Below are positions 26,131 to 37,898 of a stretch of 64,000 nucleotides of DNA, one piece after another. Each line of letters opens with the position of its first letter. Position 1 is the stretch's first letter. The position numbers were made by a program, and so were the translations under genes. The notes under the pieces are model-generated. The model had not been told where the DNA came from. It was given only the letters and a program-made list of their open reading frames with translations, and did not search any database. This DNA comes from Escallonia rubra (taxonomy: Eukaryota; Streptophyta; Magnoliopsida; Escalloniales; Escalloniaceae): NCBI GenBank assembly GCA_033065855.1, contig JAVXUO010002949.1, forward strand, positions 744,001 through 808,000, in the 5' to 3' direction.

Positions 26131-26836
26131 CTACATTTTCCCAATAATAACTAAATAAGCTATAGAAAGGGAAAGAGTAGAATTCTTCCTATGCATTCTC
26201 TTAGATTACATTTTCAGTAATGCAATAGCTATCTAAAAGGGAATGGCATAAGAACAATTGAATGAACAAAAGGGAAAATTAATTTGTCGATGGATTTTCC
26301 TTTTCCATTTTCATCAACATCTTAATTTTGATTGCCAACATGTTTGGTATCGGTTATCTTTTTCCCGTTTCTAGCTAATTTTCTCTGTTGTAAAAAATTG
26401 GCACCTTTTTTGAAACAAAAGAATAGTAAGCGAACAGAAGTTCAGGTTAGGTTACAAGGCGTAAGCCCGCTCGAGTATCTACTATAGAAGTGATTTCTAG
26501 ATCAAGCCCGCTCGAATAACTAGAGCTTGCACTTAGCAGAATAACTTTGAACCCAATTGGATTGAGATATCTGTGATTTAGTTCTAATTGTTAAACTTCT
26601 TTATATTAATTTTCATTCTTTATATAATTTTGTTAACTGTGCATTGAGCATTTGAGAATTGAGAATTGAGATTGTTGACTGTGCATTAAGCATTTGAGAA
26701 TTGAGATTGTTGACGGATGGGACCCAATTGTATTGAGATATCAATGATTTAGTTGAATGGTGGGTTATTGAAATTAGGTAAATTAGGTTAACGCGATATT
26801 TTTAGTACCCCTAGGGTGAAATCGTGGCTCCGCCAC

Positions 26837-27720
26837 TGGCTATAATTAGCCCTAATTAGTCCCGATTAACCTTAATGAACCCAATCAACCCTAATTAGCT
26901 TTAGTTAGCCTAATTAGTCGTAATTAACCCTGAGAACCTAATTAACCCTAATTAGCTTTAATTAGCCCTAATTAGCCCTAATCAACACTAATCAGCCCAA
27001 TTAAACCCTAATTACTCCTAATTAACACTAATTCGCCTTAACATATCTTATTAAACCCTAATTAGATTAATTAAACTCTAAACCCTCACTAAACCCTGAT
27101 TAACCCTAAGGAACCCAATTAACCCTAATTGATTATAGTTACCCTAATTAGTCGTAATTAACCCTAAGAACCCAATTAGCCCTAATTAGGACTAATCAAT
27201 ACTAATCCGCACAATTAAACCCTAATTATCTCTAATTAGCCCTAATTAGTCCTAATCAACCCTAATTAGCTATAATTAGCCCAAAATACTCCTAATTAAT
27301 ACTAATTAGCCCTAACATATCTTTTTAAACCCTAATTAGATTTATTAATTAAACCCTAAACCCTAACTAAACCCTGATTAAACCTAAGGAACCCAATTAA
27401 CCCTAATTGATTATAGTTAGCCTAATTAGTCGTAATTTACCCTAAGAACCTAATTAACCCTTATTAGCCCTAGTTAGGACTAATGAACACTAATCCGCAC
27501 AATTAAAACCTAATTAGCTCTAATTAGCCCTAATTAGTCCTAATCAACCCTAAACCCTAATTAACCCTAGTTAACCCCTAACACATCTCGAAGTAACCCT
27601 AATTATACCTAATTACATACTAATGACTGGAAGTAGCCCTAATTACCCTATTTAAACCTACCAACCCTAATTACCCTACTTAACCCTAGTACATCCCTAA
27701 TTTATCCTAATAAGCCCTTG
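26837..27720 (+). repeat. CTAATTAG-rich repeat array (CACTA copy C)
   Basis: Dozens of imperfect 10-12 base units of the form CCCTAATTAGC, mixed with CCCTAATTAAC and AAACCCTAAACCC. The array precedes the transposase gene at the same place as the array in copy D (36965-37815), and its tail is seen at 1-60 in copy A, so it belongs to this CACTA family. The telomere-like CCCTAAA units are a minority. Confidence 0.85.
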
Positions 27721-28457
27721 TACATCCCATAATTAATCCATATTCCACAGAGATGGTTCAATTACTCGTTGTTATTAAACCATGCATTAGGAATATTCAT
27801 TGTTATTTTGCGAAGTCCATTGACAACGAGTTGGTTCAACTCGTTGCCAACGAATTCTAATTACAGTGGAATTGGTAACATATGCAACGATCTTTCTGAA
27901 ATTTTGATATTTCGGAAAGATTCCTGCATAAGTTTCGAACTTTTTAACGCATGTATGCATAAGAACCCTTAGTTCCCGTTCAAAGGTACTCATTACAAAG
28001 TCATCTTTGTAATGAGCCTTTGGATGTCCAGTTTGGACAATTTGGAAAAGCTAAGTGTTTATAAAACGTGTATCGACTCATGCTCTGTGTTCTATGTTAT
28101 GGATATTTGGTACACGTTCTCCTGTGTTTCTCCGGGTGCATACAGATCTGGTGTTCTAACATTCGTTAAACCTTGCAAGGTAAGATTAAATGAATGTTAG
28201 AACACCTAATCGATGTCGTGTACTGGGAGAAATACGGGGAGGTGCTGCCGAATTTTCCGTAGACATACGACTAAGCATGAGTTGGTAACTGTTGTATAAA
28301 CATGTGCTTTTCTGAATGGGATAGGACCACTACCTATTAGAGAACGAAGGGGATATATATAGACATGTTATCACATGCATGCATTCATATTTACATCGAC
28401 CCTGCCTAATTATTGGTGATAATTGAAGGTGGTATATAGTACGTAATCTCAGTCATC

Positions 28458-29716
28458 ATGCCGGTCGATCGAAGTTGGATGAAAAGGAAGAATGTTGATG
28501 ATTTTGAGGATCGCGTTGATGAATTTCTCAACTTCGCTTACGCACATCCTACACATGTTGACTTTGGTAAGATAAGGTATCCGTGCGGTAAATGGTAAAT
28601 GTGAGTTGTTGCATTGGAGAAAATGAATTGAAGTAAAATGGCATCTTCGTCGGTACGGTTTTATGGGTGGATACACAAGGTGGACGCAGCATGGGAAAAC
28701 GATAATATTTTCATCCAACCCGGCTAGTCAAGCTGAAGTCAAAGAGGAGGCACGATATGATTATCAAGATATGATTATTTATGCTAGGCATGCTAATGTT
28801 GACTGGGGTGACGACCTCTGGGGTGGCAGGATTTTTTTGCCTATGTCGGCAAGAATTACATCTGATGGCTGCACGACGCACGAGACCGGGCGAAGAAGAT
28901 GTTGCCCGAAGGTACGCCGATGGAGGAGTTGAAGAAATATCCTCCTCATTAGATATCTCCATCTGTATGGGGGCAGATGGTTGATCGGTGGAGGGCAGAT
29001 CCAACCTGGGATGCCAAGAGTAGGACTGGGGCTGAGAACAAACACGAGAGATAACTTACGCACACCAGGGGGTCGGTGGCACACGATGTCATCCGACACA
29101 AGAATGCGGTTGAGCACCCAGACCTAGAGGAGGATGAGGTCATAGCTTTGATGTATAATCAGACGCACACGAGGAAGAAGGACAAGGACAAGGTGCACCG
29201 GGCGGGGGACTATGTTTCAGATATTGCCCAGCGAATCGATGTAAGTTCGAGTCAATTTGTTTAATTTGTAAATTTTTTGTCTTTGTATTCAATGTTTGTT
29301 GCGTTAATGCCCTAACATATCTTTAAATCACTGTTTTTGCAAGCCTCGTATGAACAACTTAGGGGGTCCGAGCAGTAGTCCGGACAGCCATTAGCGTCTA
29401 CAAGTACGGGTACGAGTACTGGGACATTAAAGCGATAGCTTGATACACCAGAGGTCGTCAATCGGCCGAAATGCCGCATACGTGGCCTGCCTAGCACGAG
29501 TGCACGTGCCGTGATAGGAGCGTCCCCACCCCCACTACCCCTCCACAGGCACAGGTACCAGCTGTGCAGCGTCCGTTGGACGAGGACGAGATCCACCACA
29601 TTGATACAGAGGTGTTCAGGATGATCAGGGCCCAGGATCAACAGGGCGCTGCTACTGGACATGCTGAGCCAGCTCCGGATCAGCATGATGCAGATCCAGG
29701 ACTCGGTAACCCATGA
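28458..29716 (+). pseudogene. Deletion-fused tnp2 / TnpA-like pseudogene (copy C)
   Basis: 28458-28810 is the transposase-associated domain start (MPVDRSWMKRKN), with stops at about 28595 and 28629. At about 28815 it passes directly into the FFAYxGKNY / WLHDAH block of the TnpA-like gene, skipping about 3.8 kb present in copy A. The junction falls at a TGGGGTG/TGGGGTGG match. Later blocks are VAHDVIRHKNAVEHPDL and ALMYNQTHTRK (29076-29240) and a C-terminal exon from about 29343 ending HADPGLGNP at 29714-29716. The missing core removes all catalytic parts. Confidence 0.75.
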
Positions 29717-29869
29717 TTATTTAACAAGTCTGAATTTTCTCTAATCGTATCACCATTAACAACCATTGGAAAGAAGAAAACTATCTGTAAATGAGATCCT
29801 TTTTGGGCTCGCTCTCGATGCAGTATAGGGGCGTTTAGGGTCCATGTCATTCTCATAGATCCCCATGTT

Positions 29870-30860
29870 TTGATTAGAGCTAAGAAAAGCTCAGAAACTT
29901 TTATACCCTACATCTTAGGACCTTCGTTTAGAGATGGGACAGCCTCTTTGCATGGGTATCTTGTAGACGATCCGAAGACCATGTTACTCCATGAACCCTA
30001 CTTGGAGTGGGTGGATGGTCAGCCACTGGCTTACCGATTCGGTTGCGACTCATTGTCCTTGATCCCGATTGGGAAAATGGTTAGTTCGACTATCAGCCGT
30101 CTACTCAGATCAATGGAAGCTCAAGGTACTTTTGAGCTAAATCACATGTCTAAAACAACCCCCAAAAGTAGATCAATTGCTTTTAGGTGCAGCTTTCTAT
30201 TTTTGGTCTACTACCACCAACGCCTTCATGTTTAGGGCCAAGATGATGGCCTCCACCATCTACAATATACCTGCCCTGACTGGGCTTTTACCGATTGGTG
30301 AACATGCCAACACCTTGGTTAACCGTAATCTCATTGGCATAGCTTTTGAAGCCTCCCCAGTACCTAAAAAATATTTGATGGTTTTTAATTAATGGTGCAT
30401 GGATCATAGGAATGCTGGGAGATAGATATCAACAAATTGGCTGCCTTCATATGGATCTGGCTATCGAGGCATGTATTTTGTGCGGCGAGTCTAACGCTTA
30501 CCAAAGAATATATCAATTTGGTCATTGCATTAGCTCATGGGAAAGCATGCGCCCTTATTCCTTTAGATTTAGGTAGTCTTTGTAGGACGATGTAAACTTT
30601 GATCTTGAAAAAGATTCATTGAAGTGTGGGTGGCTCTTTCTGGCTTGTTCAATTGTTGCTTAATGCCTATATTTTCAGATTTTATGCCAACAGATCCTCC
30701 TAATTTTGTCCCTTATCTCTCATTTGGCCACCGATTGTCCTTAGGTGAAATTGGTTCTCATAAATTTGGATTCTGCTTTCGTTTCTTCTTTGGTTCACTA
30801 AGATTTATGCAGCCCCAAATCCTTTTTTGCTCAGTCTTTGGGTCCTGCCTGGTTTAGGGA
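29870..30860 (+). pseudogene. Plant mobile domain (aminotransferase-like) remnant
   Basis: At about 30190-30300 the translation reads AAFYFWSTTTNAFMFRAKMM then IYNIPALTGLLPIGEH, matching the PMD signature FWS.TTNTF ... GMM.PT..D.AALTGL.P.G. Weak PMD-like sequence precedes it (29870-30130) and follows it (30624-30850, PPNFVPYLSFGHRLSLGE). Frames change at least three times. PMD genes occur in plant genomes as host genes and inside transposons. The parent element cannot be told, and it is not the PMD of the MULE at 57208-60309. Confidence 0.55.
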
Positions 30861-30944
30861 ATTGCCCTCTATTATAACAATCAATATGGCTCCCGCAAGG
30901 CAGGAACTGTCAGAAACGTCTGGGCAAGTTTTCAATGGGGCTAT

Positions 30945-31724
30945 TACATCACTTCCTTGGCATGGAAATTGTTCAAGATGAACATGGTGTGTTCATATCT
31001 CAAAAGAAGTATGCATTGAGTGTTCTAAAGAAGTTTGGGATGCATGCTTGCAATTCTTTGGCAATACCGCTCGTTTTGAGCGAAAAGTTAGAGAAAGAAG
31101 ATAAATGAAGAAAAGTAGATGCAACTCTTTATCGGAGTTTGATTGGAAATTTGATGTATCTCACGACCAAGGCCGGACCTTATCCTTGTAGCAAGCTTAC
31201 TCTCTCGATTTATACAAAGTCAAAGTAATTTTAACTTTGGAAGAGCGAAGAAGGTTCTAAAATACATTAAAGACGTGCAGATGATATGAAGAGCACCTCA
31301 GGCTATTGTTTATATCTTGATTATGACATATTTTCTTGGACCTCCGAGAAACAACAAACTGTTGCTCAATCCACAGCTGAAGCTGAGTATATTTCAGCAG
31401 CGTTGGCTACTTCGCAAGCTATTTGGTTGAGAAGAATTTCGGATGATATGGGAGAGAAGCAAGAAAGTGCCCCTGAGCTCTACTGTGACAACAAATCAGC
31501 CATAGAATTATGTCTAGCACAGCAGGACAAGACACATTGCCCTCAAACATCATTTCATTCGGGAAGCAATTGATGAAAGAGAGATCCAACTTGAGTTTTG
31601 CAAATGTGATGATCAAATGGCTCACCTCTTCACCAAGGCACTTCCAAAAGAGAAGTTTCAGAAATTCAGAGAAGCACTTGGAGTCCAACGACATCACATT
31701 AATGGGAAGAATGTTGAGGTGTAA
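30945..31724 (+). pseudogene. Ty1/copia reverse transcriptase C-terminus and RNase H remnant
   Basis: Fragments in order: GVFISQKKYALSVLKKFGM, YRSLIGNLMYLT, then RNase H KSTSGYCLYLDYDIFSWTS, QSTAEAEYISAA, ELYCDNKSAIEL. After a frameshift near 31540 come the HFIREAIDE and HLFTKALPK blocks typical of copia 3' ends, with a stop at 31722. It is 5'-truncated and shifted in several places, and shows no link to the CACTA elements around it. Confidence 0.85.
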
Positions 31725-32552
31725 TGTGTTGTCCTAGTTTGTTAGTGTTACCTAGTTACCTTTTGTTAATCTTGGTTGTGTCTTGTGTGAGGTAATTGAG
31801 TTGAGTTAATTTGGGTATTGCATGTACGCTACTTGTTAACTTATTATTAGTGCAAAAATGAGGTTCTAGCATGTGTGTTGTGCTGAAATTAGAGTCTATG
31901 AACCGAAGAATGAACAGTGTGTGAAAAGCCAGTCCATTTTCTCCATTTTTTCTGTTTTGTTTACTCTGTTGTGTTCTCCTCTTGTTACCTTCTGAAATGC
32001 AGACCTCTTTAGCATCCTTAAAATGACTTCTTTGAGTGTTATCTAACCTATTTCAGCTTTAAAACTAGCCAACACTATAGCTGCTATCGTATGCGTTTTA
32101 TTGGACACGTCATTTATTCCAATCTTGTGTCTACTCATGCACCCTATGGGCACATAATAGAGGGTCTTGGCTTATCAAGTAGATTTAGAACACCATCGAC
32201 GAAGGATTTCCTTCAAGGACGAATTTTTAATCCCACCCTTACTTAGCGACAACCTGATAAGACATTGTAAGCAAATGTTTGTCCTTCCGCCATTGTTAAG
32301 GAGAGCACATAATAGACTTTGTAATAATTATGTTCCATCATTGAACTTTTGGAACTTCTCTCTTAGTGATCATAGCTTTAATGCTTTAAGGAGCTAGCTT
32401 GGCAGAGTCATAAACACTTTACATGGCAGGTTTTCTAAGACCCAATAGGAATCCATTTGCTTCTGATGTGAAATGTTAAGATGTTATAGCAACAAAATAA
32501 ATTTTCATACATAACTGTGGACTACTGGTTTTGGAAATGATTTAGAATATAA
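31725..32552 (+). other. Possible copia 3' LTR remnant and unassigned sequence
   Basis: TGTTGTCCTAGTTTGTTAGTG just after the copia stop codon is placed like a 3' LTR start. I cannot define its end, and no second copy exists in the window to test it. The rest to 32552 shows no recognisable feature. Confidence 0.35.
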
Positions 32553-33338
32553 CTAGCCAAAATTGCGTGCTATGCACGAGAAGGGTGTTAGTTAAAATCT
32601 TGTGCTATGCACGGAAATTGTATTAATTAATTATGAAATGGAAGAATGGAGGTCATGGGGTTGGATGGTTAGAGTTCATAAGGTTGGAAGTTATTTTGTA
32701 TCCAATCAAAATTTAACACTTAGTATGCTCTATTTTAAAATTATAAAAATTCAAGAAAATAGGATTTGAAGTTTGGAAGGCACATAAGATGCCAACCAAA
32801 TCTAAATATATATAGTATAGATTTAATACTTATTAAGCCCTATCTTAAAATTGTAAGAATTCAAAGAAATATGATTTGGGATTTAGAAGGCATAGAAGAT
32901 GCCAACCAAATCCAAATATATATATAGTATAGATAAAATAGAAGAATGGAGGAAATGGAGTTGGATGGTTAGAGGGAAAATTTTTTGCTGCTACCCTGGT
33001 TGGAGGAATCTTCCTCATACCCCCTATATAGCGACAATAAATCGTCTCTAAATATTTCTAATGACTTTTATTTAGTAACGCTAAAAAAATGCTGATAATA
33101 ATTGTCGTTGAAAGTGTTAGAAGAAAAGCCATCATAAACATTTAGCGACTATTAATGGTCACTATAGACGGGATTGGAAAAAGATTCCTACAACCTGGGT
33201 AGGAGCCAAAGTTTGTTGCCAATCAAAATTTAATATCTATTAAGCTCTATTTTAAAATTGTAAGAATTCAAGGAAATAGGATTTGGGATTTAGAAGGCAT
33301 AGAAGATGCCAACCAAATCCAAATATATATAGTATAGA
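32553..33338 (-). mobile_element. Non-autonomous Helitron, minus strand, with repeated 5' ends
   Basis: On the minus strand the right end begins TCTATACTATATATATTTGG after an A, and the left end finishes with a CGTGCATAGCACG hairpin, CAATTTTGG and CTAG before T. This fits the Helitron pattern of 5' TC, a 3' hairpin plus CTRR, and insertion between A and T. The 5' segment (to GGCATCTTCTATGCC) is repeated near 32936 and 32822, giving three copies. No Rep/helicase gene is present. Confidence 0.55.
32978..33221. mobile_element. Short inverted-repeat element (MITE) in the Helitron
   Basis: Left side GCTGCTACCCTGGTTGGAGG and the reverse complement of the right side GGCTCCTACCCAGGTTGTAGG are inverted copies, about 240 bases apart. 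The Helitron flanking sequence (GGATGGTTAGAG ... CCAATCAAAATTTAA) is continuous without it elsewhere in the same element, at 32665-32715. Internal TTTAGCGAC motifs resemble CACTA subterminal repeats. Exact ends and target duplication are unclear. Confidence 0.5.
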
Positions 33339-34179
33339 TTAGCTATTTAAGACAACTGTTGCAGCGCTTCTCTCTCGGGTTATTAGTCCTACCTCTTGCT
33401 TAAGGGAGAATGCTACTCTTGTGATACTCTCAAGTGAAGGCTTTTGTTGGTGGCAATTTGACCCTAACAAGCAAGCTCGATGATGCTTTTCATTCTAAGA
33501 AAGAACCTATAGTTACTTCAAATTGAAAAGGTTTACCAAGAGGACCCTACTGGTGTTCGGGATGGGTGCGCCTATTACATTCGTTCGTTGTATAGATATG
33601 TGGCACCGCACACTTTTTACTTACCAGTAGTACCACATTCTGCTTCGCTTTTAAAAAGTTCTTTATCTCGAAAACTGTACTGCAAAGTGCCAAGCAAACA
33701 ATAATTATGTCAAAATGATGAAAATAGCTGGTTTAAGTAGAATTTAGAAAGGCTGAACACAAGCAAGTTGATGCAAGATTACAGACTTAAACTATGGGAG
33801 GGTATCAATAACTTCTTTGCAAACAATTATAGAAGTAGTTCATTTATCTAAATGCATAGATGTGAGAAAATGAATGCGAATATAGTAAAAAAGATGCAAA
33901 AATAACCCCTGGTGTTACCTTCCAATATTTCCCTTTAATTTGAATTTTTAGATCGACCGAATAAAACGTAAGATGGGGAGCGATTATTCGTATACCTTCA
34001 AGCTAATTGGATAGATAGCTGAGAAAATTTTGACAAGTGTAGATACGACAAACCTTGGCGTATCAGATCATTTGAACATAATGCTTACTAAAAAGTCGTC
34101 TCAAATGCCAAGCACATATCTCAACTTCGGTGAATTTGACCATTCTTCGAACATGATCTAAACTTAAACTTAAATATAT
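33339..34179. other. Unassigned AT-rich sequence
   Basis: No convincing frame, repeat or RNA gene seen between the Helitron end and the CACTA copy D terminus. Confidence 0.5.
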
Positions 34180-34390
34180 CACTACAAGAAAGCAGGTCTT
34201 TAGCGACCGCGTTAGCGACTGCCACTTTACACGGTTGCTAAATGTATCATTAAATGGCGGGGTCAAGGAAATACTTTTTGTGGGTATTTTTAGCGACTGC
34301 CAAGCGGTCACTAAATATAACGATCGCTAAAATAGTCCAAGTTGCAGTCGCTAAATTTGGCGACCGCAACTAGCGGTCGCTAATTGTTAG
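34180..34390. repeat. Left terminal and subterminal repeats of CACTA D
   Basis: After CACTACAAGAAAGCAGG, the 12-mer TTTAGCGACCGC and its variants recur in both orientations (near 34199, 34290, 34320, 34345, 34357, 34372). These are probably the binding sites of the element's TnpA-like protein, by analogy with En/Spm. Confidence 0.8.
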
Positions 34391-34429
34391 GTATAAATTA
34401 AAACTTTTCTGCATTAATATGTCTCGTTG

Positions 34430-36338
34430 TTTCCCAAAAACAACCGCCCATCGCTGCCCTCCTCCTCTGCCATTCAAGAGACTGCCCAATGCCAGCGCCT
34501 CCTCCGCCTGCGGCTGTCGTCCCCACGCAGCCGCCCAAGCCCATCTCTCCACCAGCAAGCCCTCCTCTCCGTGCGCGAAGCCCACGCCGCCACTGCTACC
34601 ATTATTGTCGGTTGTGCTATGGTAAGAGCTAATTAGGGGAACACCTAATTACCATTTTTCCGTTGTACCCCCCATTTTTTTGTTTTGAATTATTGTCTAT
34701 ACTTGGTGCGCCATATGGGTAGCTACCTCGGTCCAAGGCTTTTGTGGAGTTTGTATACAAGATCTGATGATAAATATGTGATACAATTCATGTAAACTCC
34801 CATTTTCCTCCTTATAATTTGTTTGAGGAAACATGAGATAAAAATTGTGCCATTTTGAGGTTCTTTTATTTATTGTATCTGGCAGGACAAAGTGCGAGCA
34901 TGCCTGCATTAATTGCATATTTGCTCTCGAATAATTGAAGTTTTTTGTTGCGGAATCAGTTAGAAATTGTTTTTGGTCCGTTCGTTTAGAATCTGAGTAA
35001 TGTGCCACTTGATAAGAATAACTAGGTTTTGCTTTTCTTAGAAACCATTATAGGAATTGTTCTCCTCTCGGTAGGATTATATGTTGTAGTCCACGTTAAA
35101 GCTTGCCATTGTCTTGTCATAGCAGTAGTGATTAATTGGAACTACTCATGGAATTAGATTAGTTTGGTTATTTGAACTTTGCAAGTCTTTTGCCTTATAG
35201 AAATATGGACATGAACCCTTTACAATATGCTTTAACTGTAAGTGATTGATAAAGGGTATCTCTTTGCCAAGGAGATTTATATTTAACGGTGACCACACGT
35301 CACGTATCTTTTCTTATGTTTGCATAAATAACCCATAAATTTATCTTCTCATGTTGAGTTTGAGGCTGAAAAGTGGGACATTTTAAGGCTGAAAAGTCGG
35401 ACATTTTAAGGTTGAGTGCTGAGTCCTAAATGCTAAGTTAGGAGTATGTGTTCAGCAGTCTTTACATTTAAGGTTGCGTGAATCATAAAGGATACGATAC
35501 TATGGCGAGAAAAGAATGCACACTTTTGTGTAACTTTGGTTAGATATATACATATCAATATTGCATGACAAGTGTAGAAATTACAACCACATGTATAGAA
35601 CTCTTTAAAACTAAAATGATACAATCAAACTTCAGCCTAACAAAGTCTGCTATTGTTTAACACTACGCGCAAATCAAAGGTTCACGAGGGAAAAACATCA
35701 ACTTTGGAACAAAGTGGAACAATGTGATTTGATTTAATGAAGAGTCTTGGTTGGTATATTCTTTACTACTAAGGAAAAGGCTGAAATAATATTCGCTCTG
35801 CGAACCCCACAACTACATCATGTCAAATTCTTAGGCTACCGATTGAAGAGTCCAGGCTATGGCTGCTCACAAAAACCAAGCAGCTCCCAAGTGATTCTCT
35901 AAGTGTTGGTTGTAGAGCTGAAAATAAGTACTTACAATATATATTTTACTAGTTGGAGAAAGAGAGATAAAAAGAGTGAAAGCTAGCATAATCTCAAGGT
36001 ACTGAAATAACATTAGGGTAAGTACATCAGGGTTTGTTGTTTCATATGAACTAGAACACAAGATTAGTCATTAGAAAAGTCTTCAGAAGGACTTAAGATG
36101 TTTGTTCTTTGAGATAAATTATTGTTGAAATTTATTGTGCTGGGGTTTTGATTATGTACGTACAGGAAGCTCTTTAATTTGATCAACATTTTTAGTTATT
36201 TTGTTCTTTTTCTTTTTCTTTTTGACTGAAATTATGTTGATATTCAGTATCTTTCCCAAAATAATGAGCCTTGTTGATTTATGTTTCATGTAGGTTGATC
36301 CTCCACCGGCAAGAAGCGGTTCTGGACCCCTAAGGAAG
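34430..36338 (+). pseudogene. Possible captured host gene, two exons, not identified
   Basis: 34430-34620 has coding-like GC-rich sequence (frames ending LLSVREAHAA and IVGCAMV) followed by a consensus donor ATG/GTAAGAG. At 36294-36338 a 45-base exon lies between TGTAG and AAG/GTATGT and encodes VDPPPARSGSGPLRK. The 1.7 kb between them looks intronic. The unit sits between the left CACTA terminus and the array, the same part of the element that holds the expansin exon in copy C. I do not recognise the gene. Confidence 0.35.
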
Positions 36339-36964
36339 GTATGTCCCATGCAAGAAAGTCCTTCTTTATTTGTTTGCTTTATTTAATTGCTACATCCATG
36401 TAAAAGCTTCATTTCTTGTAAATTGATGATTTTAGGTTATTAATTGATGATTTTAGGTTGTTATTGTGCATTTTGAACAATTTTTTCCCATTTGAGCATG
36501 ATTATTTGATTGATTAGTTTAGGTTGTTAATTGTGCATTTGAGAATTGTGATTATTAATTGATTATTTTAGGTTGTTAATTGATGATTTTAGGTTTTTTA
36601 ATTGTGCATTGAGCATTTGAGAATTGAGATTGTTGATGGAGGATGGGACCCAATTGGATTGAACTATCGGATACGTGCATTTTGAACAATTTTTTTCCCA
36701 TTTGAGCATTGATTATATGATTGTTAATTTTAGGTTGTTAATTCTGCATTGAGCATTTGAGAATTGAGATTGTTGATGGAGGATGGGACCCAATTGGATT
36801 GAGATATCGGATATGTGATTTAGTTAAATGGTGGGCTGAAATTAGGTTAATAAGGTTAACGTGATAATGAAACATGACATGGTGGGTTGAAATTAGGTTA
36901 ATTAGGTTCATCTTCCATAGGTTAATTAGGTTAATAAGGTTCATCTTCCATGGGGTAAAATTCT

Positions 36965-37815
36965 GGTTCCGCCACTGATTAGCCCTAATCAACACTGATT
37001 AGGCTAATCAACCCTAATTATCCTTAATTAACCCAGATTAACACTGATTAGCCCTAATTAGCACCTAGGAAGCACCGACACTTCATATGAGTCGAGGTAT
37101 GGTGTCTGACACCTACCGACACCTCCGGACACGTGTCTGACACCTCTCTGCGGTGTCCCAGTCGGTGTCGGTGTCGGACGCAGTGTCCGTGTCCGTGCTA
37201 CCTAGATTAGCACTAATCAACACTGATTAGGACTAATCAGTCCTAATTAACATTGATTAGCCCTAATTAGCACTAATCAACACTGATTAGGCTAATCAGC
37301 CCTAATTAATACTAATTAGCACTGATTAGCCCTAATTAGCACTAATCAACACTGATTAGTGCTAATCTACACTGATTACCACTGAATAGGCTAACCAACC
37401 CTAATTATCCCTAATTAACCCTGATCAACACTGATTAGCCCTAATTAGCACTAATTACCCTAATTAGCACTAATCAGCCCTAGTTAACACTGATGGACAC
37501 TAATTAGCTCTAATTAGCACTAATCAGCCTTGATTAGCCCTTATTAGCACTAATCAGTCCTAATTAGCCCTAATTAACACTGATGGACACTAAATAGCTC
37601 TGATTAGTCATAATCAGTCCTAATTAGCCCTAATTAACACTGTTGGACACTAAATAGCCCTAATTAGCACAAATCAGCCCTTTTAGCCCTAATTAGTACT
37701 AATCAGCCCTAATTAACACTGATGGACAGTAAATAGCCCTAATTGGCCCTAATAAACACTGATTAGGTTAATCACCCCTAATTAGCCAGAATTAACACTG
37801 ATTTGCACTAATTGG
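36965..37815 (+). repeat. CTAATTAG-rich repeat array (CACTA copy D)
   Basis: Imperfect 10-12 base units such as CCCTAATTAGCACTAATCA and AACACTGATTAG run for about 850 bases up to the tnp2 start. It is interrupted near 37065-37205 by a GTGTCGGTGTC-rich block. Position and unit match the array of copy C, but D favours CACTAATCA and CACTGATTAG variants. Confidence 0.85.
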
Positions 37816-37898
37816 CCCTCAATATATTTTTTTTCAAATTGAAGGTTAATTTGGAACTCGACTTGTATAGGTTCAACAGGCAGTGAGAGATATATATC

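Larger units (their letters stand above)
25027..29716 (+). mobile_element. CACTA copy C, internally deleted, right end not found
   Basis: The left terminus CACTACAAGAAAAGATGG matches that of copy D (CACTACAAGAAAGCAGG). Shared order with D: subterminal GCGACGG repeats, CT-rich leader, a TTGAGAATTGAGATTGTTGA block, the phrase TCCGCCACTG, the CTAATTAG array, then transposase genes. The ends of the coding part are fused by a deletion near 28815. The second gene reaches its natural stop at 29714, but no right terminus is visible before unrelated remnants begin, so the element is truncated or rearranged there. Stretches 25380-26000 and 26135-26830 hold no further gene that I recognise. Confidence 0.75.

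Noticed and set aside
26837-27720. Interstitial telomere repeats
   Set aside because: AAACCCTAAACCC units occur, but the dominant unit is CTAATTAG, and the array sits at a fixed place in CACTA copies, so it is element sequence rather than telomeric.
31725-32020. A defined copia 3' LTR
   Set aside because: The TGTTGTCC start is well placed, but there is no second copy and no clear CA end, so the borders cannot be supported.
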